From positions 139,226 through 203,225 of the forward strand of contig NMRB01000193.1 of the NCBI GenBank assembly GCA_002633025.1: a DNA stretch of 64,000 nt, read 5' to 3'. This document shows positions 21,410-32,901 of the stretch, piece after piece. The notes below the pieces were generated by a model. That model did no database searches, had not been told where the DNA came from, and saw nothing but the letters and a program-made list of their open reading frames with translations. Position 1 is the first letter of the stretch. Each line of letters starts with the position of its first letter. The stretch is from Notospermus geniculatus (taxonomy: Eukaryota > Nemertea > Pilidiophora > Heteronemertea > Lineidae). Made by a program: the position numbers and the translations under genes.

Positions 21410-22021
21410 ATAGCGATGCCATCAATTTTCAAGATTGAATAGTGAGTTCTCAAAAATGTAATCTAACGTTTCGTCGTTTTACAGTTCACCATCTCTGAGC
21501 ATGAAGGCCTGATCTGAACCCACTGTCACGTTTTCACGCCGCGATTTCGCGCTGGCCTGTCATTTTCACAGGCAAAAGGCAATAATAAAAGATCTCTATG
21601 CATTGAAAAGTATCATCAAATTTCTATGGCCAGTGAAATCGGGGCGTTTTGTCGCTCTTCGCAAGATAAATCGCGTTGAGTGGGTACAGGCCTTGAGAAA
21701 GGTATCCTCGTAATACATGTACTTTCCGGACTGGGTTGTTCAAAACACCCTGTTTTGACGTTTGAAAGCTTAAAGCTCCCCTGTAATGAATTCTCCGGTG
21801 TTTCAAAGTGAGGTGATTGCAGTAGAGGTCTCAGCCTCGTGAAGGTCCGCAAAATGCTTGCCTGATACGTACTTCAAAGAATCAAGCGATGTACATGTAG
21901 ATTGTAGCACACATTGAAAAAACTGTAGGCTGAGCGCGAGCTCTAATATTCAGATAGAGCGCAGTACATTTTACACTTCACTAACGTCGGAAGACGAAAG
22001 GACTTTCTGAATTCAATATAG

Positions 22022-22300
22022 TGTGGCTTTGAAATCGCTCCGTTAACGATAACAAACGAGAGGTTAAGAAACCGCTCCGTTAACGATAACACTAACGCTA
22101 ACGCTATTTCTGACGTACATTTGCAATGTAAAAAATAACGTTAGCGTTAATAGTGTTACCGTTAACGGAGCGATTTCTTAACCTCTCGACTATCATTACC
22201 GGTATTCGCTAACGCTATTTTCGACGTACATTTGCAATGCACAAATTGAGTACAATGCAAGTTAACGTTAGTGTTAACTTACCGTTAGTGAGATCTCTTT
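22022..22300. mobile_element. GCTCCGTTAACGATAAC inverted-repeat elements
   Basis: The segment from about 22052 (GAGAGGTTAAGAAACCGCTC) to 22188 is a near-perfect palindrome. A related half (CGCTAACGCTATTTTCGACG) follows to about 22300. The centre GACGTACATTTGCAATG resembles in layout the centre of the TA-type MITE family at 16872. Confidence 0.6.
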
Positions 22301-23454
22301 AACCACAATTAGCCTATCTCTAATGTTGTATTAACTGCAATGGACTTCACTGATGCGGAGATAACTTCATGATGGCACTATTGTCACGTTTAGTGAAATG
22401 CTGACTGTTTTTGAGAAGGGCCTTCACTTCTGAAGGTTCTAATTGACACAGAATGTAGACGCGTCCGTTGGCCGGGGAGGATGTGACATGCAGGTGTGTC
22501 ACACCTTGTTGAAAGGAAGCAAACGTGAGGTCTTCCATTTGCGCGCAGGGGGCTAACTTTATACCCAGAGATGAGCTCCAAGATGATCGATTTTTTGAGA
22601 CCGCCTGTAAACAGGTCTCGGACAATCCCAAAACGAAAATCCCCAAAACAGTGGGCGAGGTTCTTAAACCATTGGGCATGTCCTTAGCCAATCAAAATGA
22701 AGAATGCATTCTCGTGGCCCGCGTCAGATTTTAGACTCTTATTACAGACATCCAATCGAATAGTAAATAGCATGCCGTCTATTGTCAATCAAAATTGTTC
22801 AAAACAGATGATTTATCATAACCATAACCTGGTATTGCTGCGCTATTGTATCTTTTGACACATTTAAACTGATATTCATGACTGAAAACGTGGAATACCC
22901 AGCACGTGACCGGCAAACCTCGCCAAGATGCAGAGGTCACGTGGTTACCGTTTTAATGGGCCTACAAAACTGGACCTCAGTGCAGTGAGTTGCTTTCGTC
23001 TGGATGAGACGATCGTGGTCTTACACAGCGGCAATAATGGGCACTCGGATAATAAACGGAAGGGGGTGAGTTATAAAATATATTATTTGATTTTTTTTTA
23101 GGCCTTGGTTTTTAGTAGTGGTTAACTTGGAAAACCGGCCCCGAATTCGCAAAATCTTGTCTGTTTCTCAAATTTTTGAATCCGTTGCAATATGCGATGA
23201 ACTGTGGGTTGGAGAGGGCACATGTGAATTGCATTGCAAAAGTTCATCGGACGATTTACATTAATACATGTACACCATCCTTGTACATTCAGAAGTACAT
23301 TATTAATTTACTAAGCCTGCAGTCAAAGTGCCTTTTTTATAACTGGGATGACTCCGTTTACATTTGTTTATTACTATCATTTATTTAATTTGTTTGTTTT
23401 GTTTTTTTATTCATGCATGCCGTTTCGGGATAACCACGACTTCTCCACTTATGG

Positions 23455-23590
23455 GGCCGAATTCATAAAGCTATTTTAACGTGCGTTTAAGACTTCGACG
23501 CGTGTAACTTCACTAAATGCACACACTTCCACCATGCATTTGACGAAGTTACACGCGTCTAAGTACAGCCTTTATGAATTTCCGCCATTT
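23455..23590. mobile_element. GGGGCCGAATTCATAAAG palindromic element
   Basis: The arms GGGGCCGAATTCATAAAG and CTTTATGAATTTCCGCC bound a ~135-bp hairpin with CGCGTGTAACTTC in the stem. One of several families sharing GGGCC..ATTCATAAA ends. Confidence 0.6.
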
Positions 23591-24176
23591 TGTTTTTTGT
23601 TTATTTTTCTGTGTGTACGACTCCCTGAAATACCACTTGGTATTTCAGTCCCTGACACTGGCAATACCACCCATGAGGTGATTATTAGACCAATTAGTTT
23701 GTAGAAGGCATGTCAGCGTCGTAGCACACCAGCGCGCAGAGCAAGTCATGGTCCCAGCTGGTAACACGCATGCGGAAATTAATCTCCGCGATCCATGTTT
23801 TTGAACTACGTGTGCTACCTCATCTCGTCTGCGAGTTTTGGTCAACGATTCGACACACAGAATCAAAAACTATTTGTCTGTGAGATAATCGTTGCGAGAT
23901 GATGTCCGCCTTTTTATACGACGCGTGTCGTAGCGTTCAGCGACAGAGCCACAGTGTCAGAGTGACGGTCACAATGAAAAAGCTATACATGTAATTACAG
24001 GGACGCGCATGCACCTACATGTAACATTTTTGTTAGCAGACGATTTTTACGTCTTGCCGCGCAGTCCGAATGGACTGCAATCATCGAGCGCAGCACACAT
24101 ATCAGCGTCGTAGCACACCAGCTCGCAGAGCAAGTCATGATCCCATGAGCTGATTTGCAGACCAAATTATGTAGTT

Positions 24177-24210
24177 TGATATGATATGATATATGATATG
24201 ATATTTATTA
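24177..24210. repeat. (ATGAT)n microsatellite tail of LINE
   Basis: An imperfect GATAT/ATGAT repeat marks the 3' end of the minus-strand LINE fragment that follows. Confidence 0.7.
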
Positions 24211-24986
24211 ACAGAAAACCTTAGGCCTAGTTGGCCTGTGGTACATAGTACAATAAAAATGTGTCACATGGAGCGGACAGTGGGTCTACGATGACGTCAC
24301 TTATACTATACATGTATATATAAATGCTAATTTAATAATTGTTTCCTCTGCCTAAAGGCTAACCATATATATTTAGCCAGATTTTGCAATTCCCTTCTAT
24401 TTGTAGATTGTAACAATTCAATGAATTTGTATACAGAGGGATGTTTCCAAAAATATGATCGAATATACATTTTACGAATGTGCCCATATGCAGGGCAGAC
24501 CAAACAAGTGTGAAATTCATCTTCAACATCGTTACATGTGCATAATTGGCACTTCCTGTCGGGTACGGGAATGGCAATAGGTTTATGCCATCTGCCCGTT
24601 TCTATACACAAGTTGTGCGACGAACATCTCAATCTAGCCATCATATTCCTCAAATTTCTACTACCAACTTTACATAAATATGGTGACACTTCATAATCAT
24701 TTCTTTTAACCTCCACAAATAAAGTTAGCCTACTCATATTTCGACACTCAATTTCCCATACCTGTGAATAGCAGTCTCTAACTCTCTGTTTAAATAAACT
24801 CAAAAAAGCACGCTCATTTACCACGCTTTGAGCCTCCCAGACATCTGCAAAACCATACCCCTGTACATGTAACATCCTTCTGACACGATTTGCCCAATTT
24901 CTTCCCCGTCCCTCTAGCTGCCTCAAGTAGCATATCTTGGGATATCGCCACCTATCCATTCTGATTATTTTGAGCCAGTACGTAAT
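24211..24986 (-). mobile_element. 5'-truncated non-LTR retrotransposon (LINE) tail
   Basis: A minus-strand reading frame that ends at 24327 encodes the C-terminal tail of a LINE ORF2. It has the usual post-RT segment with a Cys-His knuckle (CQLCTCNDVEDEFHTCLVCP), followed by Y.HIRK and a basic end. The RT core and endonuclease are absent, so only the 3' end was copied, as is usual for LINEs. The 3' UTR ends in the ATGAT microsatellite. Upstream residues of the same ORF (about 24990-25247) are only readthrough of the surrounding 85-bp repeat. It lies in intron 2 of the NPAS4-like gene, in the opposite orientation. Confidence 0.75.
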
Positions 24987-25173
24987 AATAGAAATTTGTA
25001 GCAGGCATGTCAGCATCGTAGCACAGCGCGCAGAGCAAGCCATGATCACACTGTGGTGATTTGCAGACCAATTAGTTTGTAGCAGGCATGTCAGCGTCGT
25101 AGCACACCAGCCCGCAGAGCAAGTCATGATCCCATGAGGTGATTTGCAGACAGACCAAATTAATTTGTAATAG

Positions 25174-25663
25174 CATAAAGGAATCAACCATAAAGGTTTA
25201 ACTGCGAACGATGAGCTTACTGACGGATACACTTCCTGTGTTGCCACCAGATGTCTCTCACTGCCTGAATTTTGGCTTTACGTAATAGGCACGAGCTTCA
25301 ACTTTTTTTGTGGTGAAGAGGTACATGAACCTGCCAACATGATGCTTTGAATTCCATTTCTGACGATAACTGAGCTATTTTCAGCACAATTAGTGTTCCA
25401 TGTACAAATGTACGTCAGCCTATTCAAATGTACACCGATGACCCTGAACACACATCGTTCGTGGGGTTCTCATTAATTCAGACCTTTTGTATCATAAGAT
25501 CAACTAGTCTGAATTCAACAAAATTTGCAGTGAATGTGCAGAAGGGTCTTGCCTATCACATGGAAACGTCAGAATGCAAATCTGTTGGGTTTTAAAGGGA
25601 TATTGTCCACATTTATAAAATGCTAAATTTGTCAGTTGAACCTTTATGGTTGATTCCTTTATG
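25174..25663. mobile_element. 490-bp MITE with 7-bp target duplication, copy 2
   Basis: Same element as 4967-5456, of identical length, with CATAAAGGAATCAACCATAA ends. It is flanked by GTAATAG at 25167-25173 and 25664-25670. The two copies have different 7-bp duplications, so the duplication length is a property of the transposition. Confidence 0.85.
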
Positions 25664-26772
25664 GTAATAGGCATGTCAGCATCGTAGCACACCAGTGCGC
25701 AGAGCAAGCCATGATCGCATTGTGGTGATTTGCAGACCAAATTAGTTTGTAGTAGGCATGTCAGCGTCATAGCACACCAGCCCGCAGAGCAAGTCATGAT
25801 CGCATTAGATTGTGGTGATTTTTCAGACATAGTTTTTAGCTGACATGTCAGCGCCACCAGCGCTCAGAACAAGTTAGTGAGATGATCTCGAAGTCATGAT
25901 AGTACAGGCCACTGTCTCAAACAGAGATTTGTTTTCGCGTGTGAGAAAGTGACTTTGCGACACGAAATATTATCGGGGACTCGAAAAAAAATACACAAAA
26001 CATCAGCAAAAAGTATCGAGGAGATTGATATCTTTATTTTTTGCAAGTTTTGTGTATTCTTTGGCGACGGGGGAGGGGCATAGATTACAAGCTCACCTCG
26101 CATTGCAAATCAGTGGCGTCTCCCTGACCAGTTTAACCTGAAAAATGTTACACTCTGAGAGAGGGCTGTGAGATTGCGAAATTCTCACTTACCCTGACCT
26201 TTCCCCTCAGCCAATAGGAATAATCGTTGCTGAATAACAAGCGCTCTGATTGGTTCGCATGATTTTCGCACTCGACGCCGGTTCGATCTTTGGGCAGAAT
26301 TCATGCGTAACTATACATGTATGTTGACTAGCCAAATGTTGATATTTTAGTTTTGAAGTCCCATCTACGGCGCCTGTTTCATGGTCATTTTATTTGTTAT
26401 CAGCTGTGTTGTTGACTCCCCGGGCTCCCTCCATCTTCCACCCCCATCCTCACCCACGTTTGATTGTTGCAGGCAGGAAGACTGGCAGTCAGCCTTCGCC
26501 TGTCTACGCAATGCATCAAGAATATAATCACAAAAAAATTGCAAAGGTCTACCCGTGCATAAGTCCGTCTGTGTGCCGGTGTCCGGCCTTGAAGTTTGAG
26601 GCGCTGGAGCTGTGAGGCCCATAGGGGTCTCTCCTAAGTTACACAAAGTTGTTGCCCATGCCGGGTGCGAACACAGGTACATGTACATGTAGGCAAATTT
26701 TTGGTCGCTGAGCAACGCAAGTAAAAGATGTAATAGCGAGAAGTCCTGCCACTGTTTTCACGGGACCACGTC

Positions 26773-27938
26773 TATGTGGCCCGGGTTCTATGTGGCCCGG
26801 GTTCTATGTGGCCTGGGTTCTATGTGGCCTGGGTTCTTTGTGGCCCGGGTTCTATGTGGCCCGGGTTCTATGTGGCCCTCGGTTCTATGTGCCCTGGGTT
26901 TATGTGGCCGGGGTTATGTGTGGCCCGGGTTCTATATTATGGACAGTTGTGACCGAAATCAACGTCCTAGGAATGCAAGTCCGCCAAACAATAGCCCGCT
27001 ATTGTAAGATTATATTCGAATGGCCATGGTCTCTATAGCCATAATATATTAATCCATCGCTGAACAATAAGACCGGACTTTGATTCCAGGGGGACTTTGT
27101 TCCTTGTCACACCGGACTCGGATGAAAATTGCAAGTTGTAAATTAAAATAACTGCAACTTGCATAAAGTTGTAAACAATGCAAGTTGCAACTGCATCAAT
27201 CAATCATGCGGCCTTGTATCTGCAAAAATTTAAGTGCATCAAAAATTCAGTTTAGAAGTAACTTTATTGCAAGTTGCGGGATTGTTTCTGCAACTTGCAA
27301 CTTTAACATTTGGACTTGCAACTTGCGTGTCACTCCAGGCCTAACTCTAAGACCTCCCAAAACCCTGACCCTCAACCTATGGTTAGGGCAACTTGATAAG
27401 CCCTAATATGATTTCATTTAACTTTATTTTAAAACTTGAAACAAGTTTTATGATCATGAAAGATGACAACAAATATTTTTCTAACATTGATGCCGAGGTA
27501 GGTAATCACATTGTGAAACAGTCATGACAGTGAAAATTCTCTATGGTCGCCCCGCCATGTGTTCCACCTTTACCTGTGAATCGGCAGCATTTGGCTGGTC
27601 CCTTTATTTGGCACAACCTTGGACGACACGCAAGTTGCAAGTCCAAATGTTAAAAACCTGCAACTTGTAATAAAATTACTTCTAAACTGAATTTTTGATG
27701 CACTTCAGTTTTCGCAGATACAAGGCCACAAGATTGATTGATGCGGTTGCAACTTGCAGTGTTTTCAACTTTGTGCAAGTTGGAGTTATTTTATTTACAA
27801 CTTGCAACTGAACCCGGGCCACATATATCCCGGGCCACATAGAACCTGGGCCACATAGAACCCAGGCCACATAGAACCCAGGCCACATAGAACCCAGGCC
27901 ACATAGAACCCGGGCCACATAGAACCCGGGCCACATAG
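26773..27938. mobile_element. Foldback element with minisatellite arms
   Basis: The left outer arm (26773-26938) is about ten copies of a 16-bp unit TCTATGTGGCCCGGGT. The right outer arm (27812-27938) carries the complement in about eight copies. Inside these lie a second pair of complementary arms (about 27131-27330 and 27624-27806) full of GCAAGTTGCAACT words. No transposase ORF is evident in the ~290-bp centre. Unequal unit number in the two arms is expected of foldback transposons of the FB/Galileo kind. Confidence 0.75.
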
Positions 27939-27965
27939 GGTAGACCCCGTTTTGACAACTTCGGT

Positions 27966-28262
27966 AATCGAAGGCCGATCTGCTCACCACTGCGTTACAC
28001 CGCACATCACTCTTCGAGAAATTGACCGGTCCGCGCCGAATCCGCTGCTTCTCGAAGAGGAGGCCAATCAGAACCGGTGTTGTAAAATTTGAATCGTGGT
28101 ACAAATAGTGGTAGCCGAAGACCCGATATAAAGTGCAATATGATTGGTCGACCGGTAAAGTTGGCATCGTGCCAAGATACGCCGCGGACCGGTCCATTTC
28201 TCGAAGGGTGATGTGTGATGTGCGATGTAACGCAGTGGTGAGCAGATCGGCCTTTGATTATC
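27966..28262. mobile_element. MITE with ~65-bp terminal inverted repeats
   Basis: AAGGCCGATCTGCTCACCAC and onward to GACCGGTCCGCG pairs with the right end (28187-28252). The body is about 170 bp. It directly abuts the minisatellite-armed foldback element. Confidence 0.75.
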
Positions 28263-28606
28263 GAAGATGCTGTTTTCGGAACTCGTACAAAAGATGAATC
28301 ATTTTTAAACGTCGTCCTAGTCTAAACCGGTGTAACGTTTTTAAATGTTACCCATCTGCGAGTGTTCCCCTTCTATTGTCTGACGGAAAAGGCTGCGACT
28401 TGACACTAGGGAACACACAGAGAAACGTGCCGATCTATCTGCCTGAATTTCCCAAATACTAAGGGGAAACACTGACGTACAGAAACACTGGCAGATGCAC
28501 CTGGTGGTTGTGAAAAGTCACTAACGTACCAACAGGCAGCAGGCTGAGGAAAAAATCGTTGCTCTCTCTTTCTCCACATTTTAAAACTTAACCTTCTTAA
28601 AATTAA

Positions 28607-28947
28607 AGGGAGACTCCACTCATTGTAATCTTTTGAATTTTTATCAATCCATGGAGACTATTGCCATGAGTTGTGATGTCATTAGTGTCAATAGGCTGAC
28701 GACCTTTGTAGTGAATGAGCTAATAATACTCTGACTGCTTAGGCCTATTGGTTGTATCTTCATAAATATGCATTGAGCACATATGACATCACACGTGCTG
28801 TGCAATGGTGGGTGTAATTAAACTACTTAAAACGATGAGTTTGCTGTTGTGTAAAAAAATATGACATGTTGCAGATATCAATGAATTTGAATGTATTAAC
28901 GACATTTCAAAAAATTCAAATTTTTACACAATGAATGGAGTCTCCCT
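28607..28947. mobile_element. TTAA-type MITE (AGGGAGACTCCA)
   Basis: Ends AGGGAGACTCCACTCATTGT and ACAATGAATGGAGTCTCCCT, with TTAA at 28603-28606 and 28948-28951, indicate a 341-bp piggyBac-type or Kolobok-type MITE. Confidence 0.75.
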
Positions 28948-29385
28948 TTAAGTTGAAGTTGCTTTTATCAACTTTCCTTTTGTGGTTTCCTCATTTGCGT
29001 CCCTCCGTGGCATCACAGCGAGAATGGGGGAAAATGTAACGTCCTATACTGCGTATTAGCCTATACATGTAGATGTAATCGGGAGCGCAGAGACAAATGG
29101 AATAATGGTGAATTTCTGCCAAGCAATTGCGCAGAGAGGCCGTAACACGATATCGAATCGGCTCATTATTTCCTACAGCAGAAAAATATGATTCTGAGAA
29201 TATTACGAGGGTCTTCCTGCCGGAGCTGGCATAGTGCAGATCCGCTCAGACTCAGACTCAGCCTTAGATATCATCAGCGCCAAGATATACAGCTTTGGCA
29301 GTCGAGATCGTATGGAACTCATGCTGAGGCGGTACCAGCCGTCAGAAGCGTCCAATATGGCGTCATTAGTTTTAAAGCTCTTGGA

Positions 29386-29725
29386 CAATAGGAGCAGTCA
29401 GCCGCACGTATTGCCAAAAGATGGCAGCAAAGTTCTAGCGGACCAATACACAGGAAAATCCACGTGATGGTTGCTCTATCAAGAATGAATGGGTCCGCTA
29501 TATGCATTGAATTGGGCCGTAGTGACACCTTTTGGTCAACTCTCTGACAGCTCCTATGGGAGCAGTCAGCCGCACGTATTGCCAAAAGATGGCAGCAAAG
29601 TTCTAGCGGACCAATACAAAAGAAACTTCTCTTGATTAGTGCTCAATCGAGAATGAATGGGTCCGCTATATGCATTCAATTGGGCCGTAGTGACACCTAT
29701 TGGTCAACTCACTGACAGCGATATA
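29386..29725. repeat. Tandem duplication of ~180-bp unit
   Basis: GGAGCAGTCAGCCGCACGTA through GACACC.TTTGGTCAACTC occurs twice (about 29391-29568 and 29570-29725). The second copy runs into the tRNA-like SINE region. Confidence 0.7.
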
Positions 29726-29765
29726 AAATTGATGAGGTGTCCATTGTTCAACCTCTCTGAATTTT

Positions 29766-29832
29766 TTGACCCGACCGGGAATCGAACCCGCAGCCTTTGC
29801 GGAGGGCAGGAGACTGTTCAACTTTGCCATTT
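29766..29832 (-). mobile_element. tRNA-derived SINE or tRNA pseudogene
   Basis: On the minus strand, GGTTCGATTCCCGGTCGGGTC contains a canonical B-box and T-arm, preceded by a tRNA-like stretch ATGGCAAAGTTGAACAGTC. Acceptor-stem pairing is poor by eye, so a functional tRNA is unlikely. Confidence 0.5.
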
Positions 29833-29891
29833 TTTATTTCGGGCTGACGGTCTTTTTGAAATGTACACGCGTCTTATTTTTGGGCATCAGG

Positions 29892-30246
29892 ACCCATATT
29901 CATAAATCTACTTAGGTCTAAGTGTGGCACTTATCATTTGTTCAACACAAAAGATAAGTATCACACTTTGACTTAAGTATGTTTATGAATATGGACCCAG
30001 GGCCCATATTCATAAAACTACTTAAGTCTAAGTGTGACACTTATCTTTTGTTCAACACAAAAGATAAGTATGACACTTTTACTTAAGTGCGTTTATGAAT
30101 ATGGACCGAGGACTGGAAGCTCACTGGGGACGTGGGCTCATATCATAAAACTACTTAAGTCTAAGTGTGACACTTATCCTTTGTTCAACACAAAAGATAA
30201 GTATCACAGACACTTTGACTTAAGTATATTAATATGAATATGGGCC
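29892..30246. mobile_element. Three tandem copies of CCCATATTCATAAA palindrome
   Basis: Three successive ~110-bp hairpins share CCCATATTCATAAAACTACT at the left and GTTTATGAATATGG at the right, with TTGTTCAACACAAAAGATAA in the centre. Relatives are at 40140-40245, 57085-57175 and 57178-57330. Confidence 0.75.
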
Positions 30247-30667
30247 TTGTGGTCGAATTTTCGAGGCGCAAGACGACTTCATCTGGTGTTGGTCGGCAGC
30301 AGATTGAGGCCACCGGGTCAATCGCTTCTGGGTCTATTTCTTCTTTTTCCATTGAATTGCAAGCGACAACTAAATTACTGTAGTTATTTAATGGGTGCGC
30401 CACACGAGTCGCTAATCATATGATTATTATTACCAAATGAACTGTCTTGTGATGAGTCAAACGCCATAATAGCTGCATCAAAGGCCTATACTGTGCAGTG
30501 AATTGATTGCTTGAGGATGTCACTCCTGTCGGACTTCCGGTGACCAGATGTCCTTGAAATTGATCTGTAACTCGGAAATCTATGACATATATGTACTCAA
30601 CCAAATACACCTAAGTAACCGTGCATTTCCTTAAGCAGAATATAGAGTGACCGTTTCGAACTTACAG

Positions 30668-30913
30668 AAAAAGTATCACGGATATTTTCGCGGGCCACGA
30701 AAATCATTGTTTATTTACATTTTGTTTGTTTGTGTCTTGTCTTTCTTTGTCTTATGAGTAATTTATTGGTGGCATGCTCCTCTAGAAATTCTTTTGATAA
30801 CGAAACTATTCAATTTGGTGGGTTGGCATGTCCCAAAAGTCCAAAATAACATAATGTAAACATCCATGTTTACAAACATTGAATGTAAACAATGAAGTCG
30901 TGATACATTATCT
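30668..30913. mobile_element. TTAA-type MITE (AGATAATGTATCA), copy 2
   Basis: About 246 bp, left end decayed (AAAAAGTATCACGG), right end intact with TTAA at 30914-30917. Confidence 0.7.
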
Positions 30914-31737
30914 TTAAGATGGTCTTCTGCCAAATTGCGCTTCCCCACTTTATTTCTTTTACGCTTTCTCAGTATTGTGTCACGACGCCTGTTTTTTTAA
31001 TTCTAACGACTTTTATTCGCGTTACACCAGAGGCTGGGCACTTTTCACAATCAATGAACCCCAGACGTTGTCGTGCAGTGATTCTCGTGTGAAAAGCCTA
31101 ATAGGGCATGTGACAGGCCTTTTAAGTTCAAATTCATTTTTTGTCAGCGCGGCTCATGCTACTCCAGCCACACGTAGCCACTCGGCCGGCACGCGACCAT
31201 CAGTTTCAAGCGAATCCAAATCGTGTCTGATTCTGCTAACATATCAAAAACACTTGGCATACACGCGATAATAATTAAGAAGCAAAATATTTCCCAAGAA
31301 AACGACGCTTTCACTTCTTTGCACATATTCATCGAAATAACATTACTGGGTATACCCGAATTTCTATTTTTGACCTTGCATACGGCTAGGAAGCGGTTGA
31401 CTGGTTGGTACAGTTAGTTAAGAGGTTCCTGGAATGGTTGGTTTAAAACGAGGACTTAATTAGTGCAACAGTTTTCAGAAATCCGCTGCTGCGTTTCTGG
31501 TTAGAATGTAATTGAGTCTGAAGCTCTCGCTGAACCGTCCGCCTTGGCACTTACTTGTAAAGTGTTCATGATGAAACTGGTGAAAAGGTCACTTTCCAAC
31601 AGGCGTCATAAATCACGGTTCAGGTCAATGGACGCCGGCGTTTCTAATAAAATTGATTCTGAGGCCCAAGCCGACATGGCCGACCCGTGTTTTAATCGTG
31701 AAAATCCACTCACCAGCAGAAGTCAGATATCACGGTT

Positions 31738-32015
31738 TAAGGGCCTGTCACATTGAAGTACATGTAGTTCTCAAAACGTCCTGCCCGTCGCAAAAAAATC
31801 GTAAAACGAGCTAGAACGTGTTATAAACCCTTGGCAAAATAATGCCTCGATGTTCTGGCATGTCTGGAGCACCCTTCCTGTCCATGAAGTTCGTAAAAAG
31901 ACTGTAAAAAGTTGCCACTACATCCACTCCGTTCGCAGATAGTTTGAGCCCTTTCGGCAAAATTTTCAAGAACGTACTGAGAACTACATGTAGCTCAGTG
32001 TGACTGGGGCATTAG
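31738..32015. mobile_element. AGTTCTCAAAACGTCC element, single copy
   Basis: One unit of the element that forms the head-to-head pair at 18149-18640, starting GGGCCTGTCACATTGAAG and ending CTCAGTGTGACTGGGGCAT. Confidence 0.65.
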
Positions 32016-32880
32016 GTCAACTGTTTATTTTTGCACTTCATGCACTTAGTTTTCAAAACTGTTTTTTTAACTGGAGAAACACACTCAACCGGCGTCAGAC
32101 ACCACGATTAATGGACGCAACGTTTTCATCAACCACATCGTTGATCCCAAAGGATGCAGAGAAAGTGTGACAAACCAAACCATTGTTAGGCTCAATTTTA
32201 CAAATTACAGACCACGCTTGCGGTTAAATTCCCTCCGCAGCAGCACGGAGACTTCTTTATTCATGGCTGTTTGTGTTTCCGCTCTGGGCGACTGGTGACC
32301 ATAGTTTGATGACGCGTGCTGATTGCCGGTCGCGTGGTGGGGCGGGTCAGACTCCGTAATCGCAGTGGACTGCGCTGTTGCTAAGAAATCAGCGTGTTGA
32401 TACCATGTATTTGATAGCAGGGGCGGACTTGGGGTTGGAACCCCCCCCCCCCCCATCGGCGACCAAAGATAACATTTTTTATCGCTAAACATCAAGCATC
32501 TCGCTTGTCTCTGATAATCATGGCTGACAGTCGTTGCATCCGTGATTCAACGAAACTCGATTCCCCTGCTTGGGACAACTGTTGGCCTACTAAATTTAGG
32601 CTACTGGTACTGCATTGTTATGTGTACGTTTGCACTGTTTCGAAGTGTCATCTGACTGGCTGAGGCTGCCAGTAAGAAGAGCAGGGTCGGTTCCGGGGGG
32701 GGGGTGAAGCGCGCGCCGAACCCCTCGACAAAATCCTGGATCCACCCCTGGATAGCCGAGTAGCCTATTTTGGCGATCTTTGGGAACTGGTTCTCAGTGC
32801 TTGAGTAAGAGTCGTAGGAAGAAAATCCCTTAGAATACTCAGTGTCTCGCTGTCACGTCTGCAACCTCGTTCCCAGGGTC

Positions 32881-32901
32881 CTCATCATCATCATCATCAT
32901 C
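32881..32901. repeat. (ATC)n microsatellite
   Basis: A short pure TCATCA run, possibly the tail of a decayed SINE. Confidence 0.7.

Larger units (their letters stand above)
23684..25890. repeat. Interrupted ~85-bp repeat array
   Basis: Units containing GCATGTCAGCGTCGTAGCAC, CAGAGCAAGTCATGATC and GATTTGCAGACCAAATTAGT appear near 23705, 24095, 25007, 25087, 25670, 25756 and 25837. The array is split by the LINE (24177-24986) and by the 490-bp MITE (25174-25663). Short minus-strand ORFs in this region are repeat translations. Confidence 0.75.

Noticed and set aside
24987-25247. N-terminal part of the 306-codon minus-strand frame
   Set aside because: This part translates the ~85-bp repeat units and part of the 490-bp MITE. 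Only the portion below about 24986 is LINE protein.
29181-29400. Exon-like segment with two open plus-strand frames after TTTCCTACAG
   Set aside because: No family recognised. It adjoins the tandem duplication at 29386 and contains no usable phase-2 continuation between NPAS4-like exons 2 and 3.
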